Shown: positions 1-8,227, counted from the stretch's first letter. The stretch: 18,250 nt of DNA from an uncultured Sphingomonadales bacterium (GCA_903958285.1 CAJBSR010000378.1:1-18250); one strand, 5' to 3'. The notes: generated from the sequence alone by a model not told the origin. Numbers and translations: made by a program.

Positions 1-1121
1 ATTCGTCCGCGGGTGAGATGATCGAGCATCACGATGCGGTCGGCAAGGAAGGCGAGGGTCAGCAGCGCATGGCCAAGGGCGGCCTTTTCAAAGCGCTGTG
101 CGATCATGACCACGGCGAGCAGGACAGGCGGCACCACCGGCACCAGATAGCGGTCCGTGAGCGTATCACGCGCCATCCCAAGGCCGAGCAGGAGAAGAAG
201 GGCGGCAACGCCCAACAGTGCCGCAACCTCCAATTGTTTTGCCTCGTCCGTAGGGCGGGTGTGTCGGCCGAACGAAGCGGCAATCACAAGAACAAGAGCC
301 GCCCCGATCAGCGCCCATTGGGTCCAGCCCGGTGGGCCGACAAGATACTGCACGAACCCGGCGGCGAGCTCGGCTGTGAACGGTTCATACCAGGCGACGT
401 CCGGGCGCGCATAGTCGGCGAGGCGCGGCGCATGGAAGATGAGCCATGCCATTGCAGGCACGAAGGGAAGCGCTGCAGGCCACAAGCGAATGGCGCGCTG
501 CCGCTCACGCACCAACAGGGCCATGCCCTGCACAGCGGCGGGGATCAGCGCGAAATAATGGGTGAGGATGGCAGCGGCGGCGAGCGCGGACCAAAGCCCT
601 GTCGTGCGCCGGTCCGGGTGCTCCAGAACGGTCGCAAAGGCGAGTGTCTGCGCCACCGACAGCAACAGCAACAGGCCATAGCCGCGCGCATCCAGCGAGA
701 TTTCAAACCCCGGCCACCACAGGATGAGGAGGGCAGACCAGCATAATCGTCCGCTGCGGGACAGCGCGGTGCCGCGCCACATCAGGGGGAGGAGGGCCGC
801 GATGATAACGAAGAGGACGCTTGGCAGCCGTAAAGCGAGGTCCGACAGACCCGCAATCCGCGTCCAAAGCGCCATAAAGCCATAATAAAGGGGCGGGTTC
901 ACATCGAGCCAGGCCTCGTGCCAGAAGCGCGCCCAATCCGGCTGCCCCGCAATCATCGCGGTCCATGTCTCGTCAATCCACAGCGGCAGAGCCCGTCCCG
1001 CCCAAAGACGCTCGGCCAAGGCCAATATCCAGCTAAAGACAACCAAGCAGATCAACAGCCCCGACATAAGCCGAGGCTTGCTCCGGTCTTCTGCGGGAGT
1101 GTCGATTAATGCCGCCATCAT
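1..1121 (-). CDS. GT-C/GT39-like membrane glycosyltransferase, partial (C-terminus outside window)
   Basis: An uninterrupted minus-strand frame runs from an ATG near 1121 off the left edge, giving about 373 visible codons. The protein is strongly hydrophobic, with many Leu/Ala/Val/Trp membrane segments. A first segment at about residues 20-38 is followed by a loop with the acidic pair Asp50-Glu51 (LWIDETW) and then NPPLYYGF at 75-82. An acidic pair in the first periplasmic loop followed by a PPLYY element is typical of GT39/ArnT-like glycosyltransferases, which move sugars from polyprenyl-phosphate donors on the outer face of the inner membrane. Two ATG codons lie in tandem (1121 and 1118), with GGGACGG just upstream; I cannot choose between them. 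The acceptor is unknown. It points away from the tRNA and shows no functional link to the catabolic genes. The plus-strand ORF over 18-746 is its shadow. Confidence 0.85.
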   Translation of the reverse strand, partial: MMAALIDTPAEDRSKPRLMSGLLICLVVFSWILALAERLWAGRALPLWIDETWTAMIAGQPDWARFWHEAWLDVNPPLYYGFMALWTRIAGLSDLALRLPSVLFVIIAALLPLMWRGTALSRSGRLCWSALLILWWPGFEISLDARGYGLLLLLSVAQTLAFATVLEHPDRRTTGLWSALAAAAILTHYFALIPAAVQGMALLVRERQRAIRLWPAALPFVPAMAWLIFHAPRLADYARPDVAWYEPFTAELAAGFVQYLVGPPGWTQWALIGAALVLVIAASFGRHTRPTDEAKQLEVAALLGVAALLLLLGLGMARDTLTDRYLVPVVPPVLLAVVMIAQRFEKAALGHALLTLAFLADRIVMLDHLTRGR

Positions 1122-1204
1122 TTCCGTCCCTGACGGCAAATCAGCGTTCTGTCACCTCTGGAGGTTCCGCTCAGGCAAAAACCCCTCTATGAGGCAAGCC
1201 GTGC

Positions 1205-1281
1205 GCGCCCGTAGCTCAGTTGGATAGAGCACGAGCCTTCTAAGCTTGGGGCCGCAGGTTCGAATCCTGCCGGGCGCGCCA
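1205..1281 (+). tRNA. tRNA-Arg (anticodon TCT)
   Basis: A full cloverleaf can be drawn. The acceptor stem is GCGCCCG (1205-1211) with CGGGCGC (1271-1277), then discriminator G1278 and an encoded CCA at 1279-1281. The D stem is GCTC/GAGC. The anticodon stem is CGAGC/GCTTG (one G-T pair) around the loop CTTCTAA, which puts TCT at 1239-1241 and so decodes AGA as arginine. The T stem is GCAGG/CCTGC with loop TTCGAAT. tRNA genes of this kind are common integration sites. Here the gene separates the glycosyltransferase from the catabolic cluster, but no integrase or attachment-site repeat is visible in the window. Confidence 0.97.
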
Positions 1282-1333
1282 TTTGCGAACAAAACCACGA
1301 ACATTTCCGGCGGGGCTGTTTCGTCCGGCGTGG

Positions 1334-1347
1334 CGTCCGCAAGGACG
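1334..1347. terminator. Small hairpin after the TetR gene, possible terminator
   Basis: CGTCC (1334-1338) pairs with GGACG (1343-1347) around a GCAA (GNRA-type) loop, and flanking CCGG copies at 1325-1328 and 1352-1355 could extend the structure. It lies just downstream of the stop codon of the minus-strand operon and upstream of the tRNA 3' end. There is no T tract after the hairpin on the minus strand, so intrinsic termination here is only a guess. Confidence 0.25.
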
Positions 1348-1367
1348 TCTTTCCGGCTAAAAATTAC

Positions 1368-2030
1368 CTAATCGGCAGGCGGCTTTAGCTCTTGGATCTG
1401 CCGTTCAAGATTGGTCAATAGCGGTTCGACCATCGCCTCATCCAGTCCATGGACGAGGCGGTTGATAGCCATACCTTCAATGGTTTGTTGCGATAAAGCG
1501 AGCGCCAGATCGAAATTGGTGCGGTTCTTCTGCCATTCGGGGAAGGCCTCGATAGACAAGGCATATCTGCGCTCACGAAATTCAGCCTGTGCAGGTTCGA
1601 GTATCTGGGCCAGTCCCTGATCGGTGCGCGCGGCAATCGACAGTTCGTGGAAGGCGGTGAAACTCGGGCTGGAAAGCTGGTCCCAATAGGCCCGCACGAT
1701 TTCGTGGACATCCCGGCTGGCAATATCGCCGCTGCGCCGAATTGCCCGAAGGCGCTTTTCATGTAGTTCGGCGATCACGGCGTGCATAAGCGCTTCGCCG
1801 TTTTCAAAATGATGGAGCATGGCACCACGAGACAGACCCGCCTCTGCAGCGACACGTGCGGCGGTCGTTCTCGAATAGCCGAATTTGACGATGCAGCGAA
1901 TGGCACCTTCAATCAGACGCTTTTTGGTCTGGGCGCTCTTAAGCCACTGCTGCGTTGGCGTCGCAGGCGGGACGCCTCCAGCGGATCGCGCGCTTGAGGC
2001 AGTTTGAGTCAATTTCGGCAAGATTTTCAT
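1368..2030 (-). CDS. TetR family transcriptional regulator
   Basis: A 220-residue protein from the ATG at 2030; an in-frame GTG at 2036 would add two residues, and neither start has a strong ribosome binding site. A polar N-terminal tail of about 30 residues precedes a typical TetR_N domain at about 34-85, with the helix-turn-helix around 55-76 (TTAARVAAEAGLSRGAMLHHF). The rest is a helical ligand-binding and dimerisation domain. It is the last gene of the minus-strand operon, only 12 bp after the ABM protein at 2043, so it would be expressed with the oxygenase and ligase it probably controls. Family members usually repress and are released by a pathway ligand, often an acyl-CoA or aromatic. 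The dyads at 5671-5682 and 11448-11459 are candidate operators. Family assignment is firm; target and ligand are inferred. Confidence 0.92.
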   Translation of the reverse strand: MKILPKLTQTASSARSAGGVPPATPTQQWLKSAQTKKRLIEGAIRCIVKFGYSRTTAARVAAEAGLSRGAMLHHFENGEALMHAVIAELHEKRLRAIRRSGDIASRDVHEIVRAYWDQLSSPSFTAFHELSIAARTDQGLAQILEPAQAEFRERRYALSIEAFPEWQKNRTNFDLALALSQQTIEGMAINRLVHGLDEAMVEPLLTNLERQIQELKPPAD

Positions 2031-2042
2031 GTTCACTGATCG

Positions 2043-2333
2043 TCAGACGGCTTCGTGAAAGCTCAGGACCATCTCTTGCGCCAGACAGTCAAGGATTGGC
2101 GGGACAAGACGATCGTGGAAGTCGATGCCCATGTGATGATCGAACGCCGCTTCGGATTTGAACGTCGCGATGCAGAAATAGGTGAAGGGCTCGTCTGTCG
2201 CCTTGAACAGTTCATAGACTTCGCAATCGGGCTCATGGGCGTGGACAAGCTGCCGCAATTCGGTTTGCAGCGCTTCGAGATCGGCTGCCTTCTCCGGCTT
2301 GGCTACCAACTTGGCGATGAATGATTTGCGCAT
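2043..2333 (-). CDS. ABM-fold (antibiotic biosynthesis monooxygenase-like) small protein
   Basis: A 96-residue protein with the layout of ABM/dimeric alpha-beta barrel proteins: an N-terminal strand (KSFIAKLVAK), a helix with regular Leu/Ala (about 15-32), a strand with CEVYELFKA, an aromatic strand (FTYFCIATF) and a His-rich stretch (FDHHMGIDFHD) before the last helix. Such proteins act as cofactor-free monooxygenases, isomerases or accessory subunits, so the exact activity cannot be named. It starts 3 bp after the ligase stop codon and ends 12 bp before the TetR start, so it is co-transcribed. The operon has a second ABM protein of the same length (3971-4261) on the other side of the ligase; the two share a fold pattern but little obvious sequence. 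Confidence 0.78.
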   Translation of the reverse strand: MRKSFIAKLVAKPEKAADLEALQTELRQLVHAHEPDCEVYELFKATDEPFTYFCIATFKSEAAFDHHMGIDFHDRLVPPILDCLAQEMVLSFHEAV

Positions 2334-2336
2334 AGA

Positions 2337-3974
2337 TTAGGCTTTCGTAAGTTCGGCGACAAGCATGTCGCGCAGGCGGAATTTCTGAATCTTGGAGGCC
2401 GACATCGGCCAATCGGTCACAAAACGGACATGACGAGGTAGTTTGAAGCCAGCCAGCTTGCCCGTGCAGTGTGCGATGAGGTCTGCCTCGCTGGTGTTCG
2501 TTCCGTCAGCCAGTTCGACAAAGGCTGCCGGCACCTCGACATAGCGGGGGTGGGGAATTCCGGTGACTTGCGCCAATTTGACCGCGGGATGAGACTGAAG
2601 CACGGCTTCAATCTCTGCTGCGGCCACATTCTCTCCGCCGACTTTGAGCATGTCTTTGGTTCGGCCATGAAACATGATCTGTCCTTGCGCATCGAAGGAA
2701 CCGATGTCGCCCGTGTGAAACCAACCGTCGGCGTCAATAACTTCGGCAGTTTTTTCCGGGGCGTTATAGTATCCGGCCAGCATATTCGGACCGCGGGCGA
2801 TGATTTCACCCCGCTCATCACAGCCGCAAACATGGCCTGTTTCGACGTCCACGATCCGGACTTCCCACTCATCAAGAGGCACGCCCAGCTTCCAGCCGCG
2901 GGCTTCCCAGGGGTCTGTTGTCCGGCTTGTGCAAATTGTGCCGGAGCCTTCGGTCAGGCCATAGGTTCCAACCATGATCGTATGCGGCATGGCTTTGACC
3001 ATTCCGTCTCTGATCCAGTCTGGCTGGACACCCAAATTGGCATTCATCAGGCGGACGCTGGACAGATCTGTTTCGGTAAATTTTGGATGTTCGATCAGAT
3101 CCTGCATGATGGTTACGAAGCATGGATAGGCATGCGTGGCTTTTTCGGTTTCCAACATGGACAGCGCGACGCCGGCATCGAAGTTGGGGATTGTCAGATA
3201 GGCGCCACCAATGTCGAGGACTGATACAAGAGGCAGAATTCCTGCGATGTGGAAAATGGGCAAAGGCGACCAGAATCTGTCGCCCGGCTGCATCTCGTAG
3301 CGGCGGCCAAGATTGCGGCTATTCCCGACAATCCCTCGGTGGCGGATCAGGCAGCCCTTCGGATTGGCTGTTGTCCCTGAGGTGTAAAGGATCATGGCTG
3401 TGCTTTGAGGGTCAACAGCGTCGATCCGCGCATCAATCTCGGTGGAGATATGAGGCGGCAGCGGTTGGGCTGCCAGCGCAGTGGCTGCTGACACTAAGCT
3501 TGCCGGGCAAGGCTCATCGACGCAGATAATTGACCGAAGCTTCGGCGCTTCTTCTAGGGACAAGTTCTCTGGATCTGGGGCGACCGCAAGCGATGGGAGT
3601 GCTGTCATCAGCCGCTCGCTGAAATCGAGCGAGTCAGCCACGCGACCTGTGGTGATCAAGCAAACCAAATCTGCATCTTTGACAAGAAAGGCAAGTTCCC
3701 CGGGCTGGTATCGCGCGTTCACGGGCACAGCGACAGCCCCGGCCATCGCAATGCCGAATAGGGCTTCGACAAATTCAGGGCGCGTCGTCAGCAAGATGCC
3801 CACATGGTCGCCCGGCTGAACGTCCCGCGCTATGAGCGCTGCCGCCCAAAGCCGCGCCCGATCATTCAGGTTCGCATAGCTTGTGCGCTTGTCAGGGAAG
3901 ATCAGAGCCATCTCTTGCGGACGCAAAGAGGCGCCATTCCGCAAAAGGTCTCCCAGAGTGTAAATGAGCGTCAT
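2337..3974 (-). CDS. Acyl-CoA/aryl-CoA ligase (AMP-forming, ANL superfamily)
   Basis: A 545-residue member of the AMP-dependent synthetase family, which activates a carboxylic acid with ATP and CoA through an acyl-adenylate. The phosphate-binding loop is YTSGTTANPKG at about 197-207, the YGLTEG motif is near 345, and GWFHTGDIG and GRTKDMLKVGGENV mark the hinge to the C-terminal domain. SASKIQK near the end supplies the expected catalytic Lys (K528). The length is normal and the active-site motifs are complete, so it should be active. The ATG overlaps the stop codon of the upstream ABM gene (ATGA), and ABM genes flank it on both sides. The substrate is unknown. Placement with a Rieske oxygenase suggests activation of an aromatic, alicyclic or side-chain carboxylate before or after ring attack, as the CoA ligase IpfF does in ibuprofen degradation. 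Confidence 0.93.
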   Translation of the reverse strand: MTLIYTLGDLLRNGASLRPQEMALIFPDKRTSYANLNDRARLWAAALIARDVQPGDHVGILLTTRPEFVEALFGIAMAGAVAVPVNARYQPGELAFLVKDADLVCLITTGRVADSLDFSERLMTALPSLAVAPDPENLSLEEAPKLRSIICVDEPCPASLVSAATALAAQPLPPHISTEIDARIDAVDPQSTAMILYTSGTTANPKGCLIRHRGIVGNSRNLGRRYEMQPGDRFWSPLPIFHIAGILPLVSVLDIGGAYLTIPNFDAGVALSMLETEKATHAYPCFVTIMQDLIEHPKFTETDLSSVRLMNANLGVQPDWIRDGMVKAMPHTIMVGTYGLTEGSGTICTSRTTDPWEARGWKLGVPLDEWEVRIVDVETGHVCGCDERGEIIARGPNMLAGYYNAPEKTAEVIDADGWFHTGDIGSFDAQGQIMFHGRTKDMLKVGGENVAAAEIEAVLQSHPAVKLAQVTGIPHPRYVEVPAAFVELADGTNTSEADLIAHCTGKLAGFKLPRHVRFVTDWPMSASKIQKFRLRDMLVAELTKA

Positions 3975-4261
3975 GCGGCTATGGGACGCAGATATTCACG
4001 CGTGTATGTGCCATCTATACACTCGATCATGCTTGCGATGATGTCCGTGCTCGCAGGATTTGCTTGATGGGCTTGGTCGGCAGCCTCATCAACAAAGCTC
4101 TCAAAAACGGCGAAACCAAGCGGCGTATCAAGGCGATAAAACTTATATGCCAACGTTCCGGCTTCCTCGGCGGCGTTTGCTTCCATGCGCGGGATTAGTG
4201 TTAGAAATTCTGCTTCTCGGTCTGCCTTGACGTTAAAGCGTGAAAGGAAGGTCCAGCTCAT
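3971..4261 (-). CDS. ABM-fold small protein, second copy
   Basis: A 96-residue protein from the ATG at 4261, preceded by GGAGAG with an 8-nt spacer; a TTG two codons upstream (4267) is less likely. It has the strand-helix-strand pattern of the ABM domain: WTFLSRFNVK, an acidic helix with REAEFLTLIPRMEA, then GTLAYKFYRLD and GFAVFESFVDEAA, a pattern common in these proteins and in quinol monooxygenases. It starts 2 bp after the Rieske oxygenase stop codon and overlaps the ligase start (ATGA), so translation is coupled across three genes. It may be an oxygenase acting on a hydroxylated product, or a non-enzymatic partner. The sequence does not decide. Confidence 0.8.
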   Translation of the reverse strand: MSWTFLSRFNVKADREAEFLTLIPRMEANAAEEAGTLAYKFYRLDTPLGFAVFESFVDEAADQAHQANPASTDIIASMIECIDGTYTREYLRPIAA

Positions 4262-4263
4262 GG

Positions 4264-5616
4264 TCAAATCTCTCCATCAATGTGTCGGTCAAGCTCTGCA
4301 TGGAAATGCCGCAGCCTTGCCTCCTGTTCGCTCCAAATCGGTCCGCGGAAACCGCGCGAGCGTGACCCCTTTTGAACAATTGGCAGCAGTTCAGAATCTT
4401 GGTCCAATACCTGTCCAAGATTAGGCGGCTCGCCGAGCGGGACGCGCTCGATTTCAGGGCGTGTCATCCCGGTTGTGTCGGTCCCCTCGGCAAGCCCCAT
4501 CCAAGCAGGCGGGCCATAGCCCGGCGCGTCGACATGCGCGAAAAGAATGCACGTGTCATAGGTGAACCGATTGGGATCATGTGGGTGCGGTAGGAAGCGA
4601 TGGATGAACACTGCTTCAGGATGGCAACCGATCTGCACATTCGGAAAGATGCCGTAGATCGTTGAATCGCTGAGCTGGGTGTCACTAAATTTATCATAGT
4701 CTAGACCATATCGCTTGGCGCGTTCGCGCTTGGCAACTTGGATCGCGGCCCGGCTGTCTTGTGCAGTCCCTTCAAATGCGTCTGGATCAATACCGGCATC
4801 GCGCAGCATCATCTTGATGCCCTCATTTACGTTGATTTGGTCAGGAAACCGAGGTGAGGGTTGCCCAAAGGGCACAAACTGGCGGCTCATGCCATTTGGA
4901 TAAAGGTCGATCTGCGTGCGGTCATCCATCACGCCTTGCGTCTCAGGATGGACGGCATGGAGGTGGTAGATTTCGTAAAAGGCGTCCACGCCACCTTTCC
5001 AGTTCGCGGCCCAGTCCGATTGTTTATGCTGAATGACGTTCATCGCGCCAATATCATAGGAGGACAGCTGGTCTGCGATGGGCCCAAGCCATTCGCGAAG
5101 CGGCGGCACATCATTTGAAAGCGAGATGAAGACAAGGCCCGCCACTTCTTCGCATCGAACGGGCGTAAGATTGCGATCATGGCAAAGCGTTTCAGGATGA
5201 AAAGAGAATTCGTCCGTTACTTTTGTGTTGGTTCCGTCGAGCCCAAATTGCCAGCTGTGAAAGGGGCATGTGAAGCTCCCAACCGAACCAAAATCGGAGA
5301 GGACCAATTGGCTCCCTCTGTGGGGGCACACATTATAATGTGCCTTTAGGCTGCCATCCTCTTGTCTCACGACAATGAAGCTCTCGTCCGCGATGTCGAA
5401 TCGGACAAAATCTCCATCTTCACGAAGGTCACTAACTGGGCCCGCGAGCAACCACGTCCGCGTCCACATCCGCTCCCATTCGGCGTCTTTATAGTCTGCA
5501 CCGTGATAGCGTTTTGGGTCCGGCCGCGCAGTTCCGTTGTCTATTCTGGGTGCCCGATCGTTGAAAGGGTGATGCGCGCCTGTGTGAATGTCCCAGAGCC
5601 GAAAATCGAAATTCAT
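4264..5616 (-). CDS. Rieske non-heme iron oxygenase, alpha subunit (first)
   Basis: A 450-residue ring-hydroxylating oxygenase catalytic subunit. The ATG at 5616 is chosen because AGGAG lies 8 nt upstream; the longer GTG start at 5625 would sit on top of that site. The N-terminal Rieske [2Fe-2S] domain has Cys97-x-His99 (NVCPHRGS) and Cys117-x2-His120 (TCPFHSW). The catalytic domain has the mononuclear iron motif with Asn205, bridging Asp211, Glu215, His218 and His223 (DAFYEIYHLHAVH). The protein inserts one or two oxygen atoms into an aromatic or alicyclic substrate in the cytoplasm, using electrons from a ferredoxin. No beta subunit gene is present, so it probably works as an alpha-only oligomer. 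It is the first gene of the operon that runs down to the TetR gene. Substrate unknown. Confidence 0.94.
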   Translation of the reverse strand: MNFDFRLWDIHTGAHHPFNDRAPRIDNGTARPDPKRYHGADYKDAEWERMWTRTWLLAGPVSDLREDGDFVRFDIADESFIVVRQEDGSLKAHYNVCPHRGSQLVLSDFGSVGSFTCPFHSWQFGLDGTNTKVTDEFSFHPETLCHDRNLTPVRCEEVAGLVFISLSNDVPPLREWLGPIADQLSSYDIGAMNVIQHKQSDWAANWKGGVDAFYEIYHLHAVHPETQGVMDDRTQIDLYPNGMSRQFVPFGQPSPRFPDQINVNEGIKMMLRDAGIDPDAFEGTAQDSRAAIQVAKRERAKRYGLDYDKFSDTQLSDSTIYGIFPNVQIGCHPEAVFIHRFLPHPHDPNRFTYDTCILFAHVDAPGYGPPAWMGLAEGTDTTGMTRPEIERVPLGEPPNLGQVLDQDSELLPIVQKGSRSRGFRGPIWSEQEARLRHFHAELDRHIDGEI

Positions 5617-5668
5617 TGACTGCACTCCTAACCCTTGCAGCGCCTACAGATACATAATTTCAAAAAAA

Positions 5669-5688
5669 AACAAACATGATTGATTGTT
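5669..5688. promoter_or_regulatory. Candidate operator: dyad CAAACATGATTG within a longer inverted repeat
   Basis: Positions 5671-5682 read CAAACATGATTG, which matches its own reverse complement at 10 of 12 positions. It sits inside a wider imperfect repeat, AACAA at 5669-5673 against TTGTT at 5684-5688. It lies in the 154-bp divergent region between the Rieske operon and the receptor gene, 54 bp upstream of the Rieske ATG. A near copy is found at 11448-11459. The surrounding DNA is AT-rich, with nine consecutive A from 5662. A TATGTA on the minus strand at 5656-5651 could be a -10 element, but no convincing -35 partner is seen. Binding by the TetR protein is inference. Confidence 0.5.
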
Positions 5689-5770
5689 ATTTCGATATGT
5701 GCAAACCAGTGTGAAAGGAGCTGCTTGGTTCAAAAATGGCAGCCGAAAACAATTGTATCGGGAGGATATC

Positions 5771-8227
5771 ATGGGCGGTAAATTTTTGGCGAGTGGCATT
5801 GGAACAGGCTTGGTTCTGGCGCTTGCTACACCTGCTTTTGCTCAGGCGGCTGCCGAAGTGTCAGAAGATACCGGCCTGTCAGACATCATCGTTACGGCCA
5901 CAAGGCGCGATTCCAATCTGCAGACCACCCCGATTGCGATCACCGCAGTTGATCAGTCGGTGATCCAGCAGGCAAGCCCTGACAATATTGGTGATCTTGC
6001 CTCCTTTGTTCCGAACTTCTCCGCCGCAAAAATCACAGGATTTAATGCGGCCTCCTTCGCTATGCGCGGCGTCGGCCAGAACAACATCATCGTGTATTAT
6101 GAGCCCTCTGTGCTTGTCACCGTTGATGATTTTGTGATGCCAAGCGTCCAAACCCAGCTGCTGGATACGTTTGATGTGCAGCAAGTTGAGGTTCTGCGCG
6201 GACCACAGGGCACATTGTTCGGTAAGAACGCGGATGGCGGCGCTGTGACGGTCAAGACGAAGCGGCCGGACCTTGCAAAATTCGGAGCGGAGTTCCGGCT
6301 CACGGCAGGTAGCTTTAAGTCTTACAGCGGAAACGCGTCAGTCAATATTCCGATCATTCAGGATAAGCTCGCGCTGCGCCTTGTCGGCGGATATGAATAT
6401 TCAGACGGCTTCATGCGCAATGGCGCTTGCTATGGTCCGGTTGGGACCTTTGTAGCGACATCACCGCTGCCCGCAACCACGGCGAAATTTGTTGGCCGTT
6501 CAGGTTGCGGTGATGGCCGCCGCGTGGGCGGCACAGATGTCTATAACTTGCGTGCAAAATTGCTTTGGGAACCAGCAGACAATTTTGATGCGTTGCTGCA
6601 ATATGAAATGATCCGCGATAGTTCGGAAACGCCCGCGACGGTTAACGAAACGCCTGCCAGCGAACGTTTCGCGTTCAATGGCCTGAATGTTGGATCGAGC
6701 GCTAACACCAGCAGCGACCCCATCAACAACGGAGGCGTGTCGGACCGTCAGGATGGCCTAATGCGGATGCAGGATGGCCATGTCGTCAATGTCGATGGCG
6801 TTTACCTCAACATGAACCTTGATGTCGGCATGGGCACGTTTACCTCCATCACGGGTTGGCGCAGCCAGCGTTCGCGCCTTCCCAGCACCTACACCGGCCA
6901 GGCGCCAGTGGCGGCGGATGGTTCGGTTCTGTCTCTGTTTGACGCGACACGCGACGATGACCGCAAGACCTGGCAGCAGGAAGTTCGCTTCGCCTCAGAT
7001 TTGGGTGGCGCATTCGATTTTGTGGCAGGTGGTTTCCATCAACGAGACAATGCCGACTTCTGTGTGAACCAGTTGCTTGGCTTCCTTGATCTTACCGGCG
7101 GCCCGCTGCCTTTCGGTGCCTGGAATGATACACCATACCTGTTGTGCAATGCCCAAAAGGCAAAATCGACAGCGATGTTTGCCGAGGGTACCTTCAAGGT
7201 CAATGACAAGCTCTCCCTCACGGCGGGCGGTCGTTACACTTGGGAGCGCAAGACCTGGCGCGGTCGCCAACAGGTGTTCATCCCGCAGCTTGGTGGTGGC
7301 TTTGATCCAAGCATCACCATCTCGCGGCCGCTTGATGCCAGCGTTTACAACTATACCGCCGGCGTCGTCACTGTCCGCGCGAGCGACAATGAGCCGACGT
7401 ACCGGTTCTCTGCTGCATATAAGGCCAGCGATGATACGTTCCTGTATGCGACCTATTCGCACGGCTTCAAGGGCGGCGGGTTCAACGACCAGATCGGCGG
7501 CTTTGGTCCGTTCGGCGCTGACTTGGCAGCATTTGCTACTGCAGCAGCTGCAACGAATCCTGAAAAGGCAGACAGCTATGAGGCTGGCGTAAAGACGCAG
7601 TTCCTCGACAACCGCGCTCGCTTTAACCTGACCGGCTTCTGGGTGGATTACAGCGACCTGCAAAAGCAGATTGTTGTGCCCATCACCGTTAATGGTCAGC
7701 CCAATCAGGTCACACGCTTCTTCAATGCAGCCAGTGCCCGGGTGAAGGGCATCGAGGCAGAAGCAACGCTTATCCCAACCGACGGGCTGACCCTTCGCGG
7801 TGTTCTTGGCTATCAGGACGCCAAGTACCGTAAGTATGAAACCTCAATTCCCGCAGGTTATGATCTGTCGACGGCCCCGTTGGACCGTGCGCCGAAGTGG
7901 CAGTGGTCCGTGGACGGGACCTATTCGACGCCGGTGAGTGAAAAGCTGAAATTGGCGTTTAATGCGAACGTTAGCTACGTGGGCCGCAACCTGTTCACGC
8001 AGTCGATTGCGGATGCACGGGATAACACCTTCCTTCGCGCCCGGACGCTGCTGAACGCCTCGATCACCCTTGCTGATCTGGACGATAAGTACACGCTGCG
8101 TCTTGTTGGTAAGAACCTGACCGATGAGCGTTACGAAACGGCTAGCCAGGTCGTCGGTGGTCTGTGGACATTCACGCTGTACGGCCCGCCGCGCTATTTC
8201 GGTATTGAAGCCGGCACAAAGTTCTAA
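5771..8227 (+). CDS. TonB-dependent outer membrane receptor
   Basis: An 818-residue receptor from the ATG at 5771, chosen because GGGAGG lies 5 nt upstream and a clean signal peptide follows (cleavage likely after AFA, residue 24); the frame is open upstream to 5684 but without these signs. A TonB box-like DIIVTA is at 39-44. The plug domain includes VEVLRGPQGTLFGKNADGG (139-157), a conserved signature of this family. The rest is a beta-barrel ending in Phe, as outer membrane proteins do. Two Cys pairs, 220/246 and 431/459, fall in predicted loops and may form disulfides. Such receptors import large or scarce substrates with energy from TonB. Its position between the oxygenase operon and the PQQ dehydrogenase suggests that it takes up the substrate of the pathway. 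The ligand cannot be read from the sequence. Confidence 0.95.
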   Translation: MGGKFLASGIGTGLVLALATPAFAQAAAEVSEDTGLSDIIVTATRRDSNLQTTPIAITAVDQSVIQQASPDNIGDLASFVPNFSAAKITGFNAASFAMRGVGQNNIIVYYEPSVLVTVDDFVMPSVQTQLLDTFDVQQVEVLRGPQGTLFGKNADGGAVTVKTKRPDLAKFGAEFRLTAGSFKSYSGNASVNIPIIQDKLALRLVGGYEYSDGFMRNGACYGPVGTFVATSPLPATTAKFVGRSGCGDGRRVGGTDVYNLRAKLLWEPADNFDALLQYEMIRDSSETPATVNETPASERFAFNGLNVGSSANTSSDPINNGGVSDRQDGLMRMQDGHVVNVDGVYLNMNLDVGMGTFTSITGWRSQRSRLPSTYTGQAPVAADGSVLSLFDATRDDDRKTWQQEVRFASDLGGAFDFVAGGFHQRDNADFCVNQLLGFLDLTGGPLPFGAWNDTPYLLCNAQKAKSTAMFAEGTFKVNDKLSLTAGGRYTWERKTWRGRQQVFIPQLGGGFDPSITISRPLDASVYNYTAGVVTVRASDNEPTYRFSAAYKASDDTFLYATYSHGFKGGGFNDQIGGFGPFGADLAAFATAAAATNPEKADSYEAGVKTQFLDNRARFNLTGFWVDYSDLQKQIVVPITVNGQPNQVTRFFNAASARVKGIEAEATLIPTDGLTLRGVLGYQDAKYRKYETSIPAGYDLSTAPLDRAPKWQWSVDGTYSTPVSEKLKLAFNANVSYVGRNLFTQSIADARDNTFLRARTLLNASITLADLDDKYTLRLVGKNLTDERYETASQVVGGLWTFTLYGPPRYFGIEAGTKF

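Noticed and set aside
659..678. CAACAG-type short tandem repeat
   Set aside because: On the minus strand it encodes a Leu run in a membrane segment of the glycosyltransferase; ordinary low-complexity coding sequence.
18..746. Plus-strand open frame of 242 codons
   Set aside because: It lies antisense to the membrane glycosyltransferase; its Arg/Gln/His-rich translation has no recognisable domain.
1154..1165. Short inverted repeat ACCTC-TG-GAGGT
   Set aside because: The 2-base loop is too tight for an RNA hairpin and no second copy was found; probably chance.
5662..5670. Run of nine A residues before the operator candidate
   Set aside because: Could be an UP-like element or phase-variation tract, but a single 9-mer in an AT-rich promoter region is not enough to claim either.
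6995..7663. Minus-strand open frame of 222 codons inside the receptor gene
   Set aside because: Antisense to a clear TonB-dependent receptor beta-barrel; no ribosome binding site or family motif.
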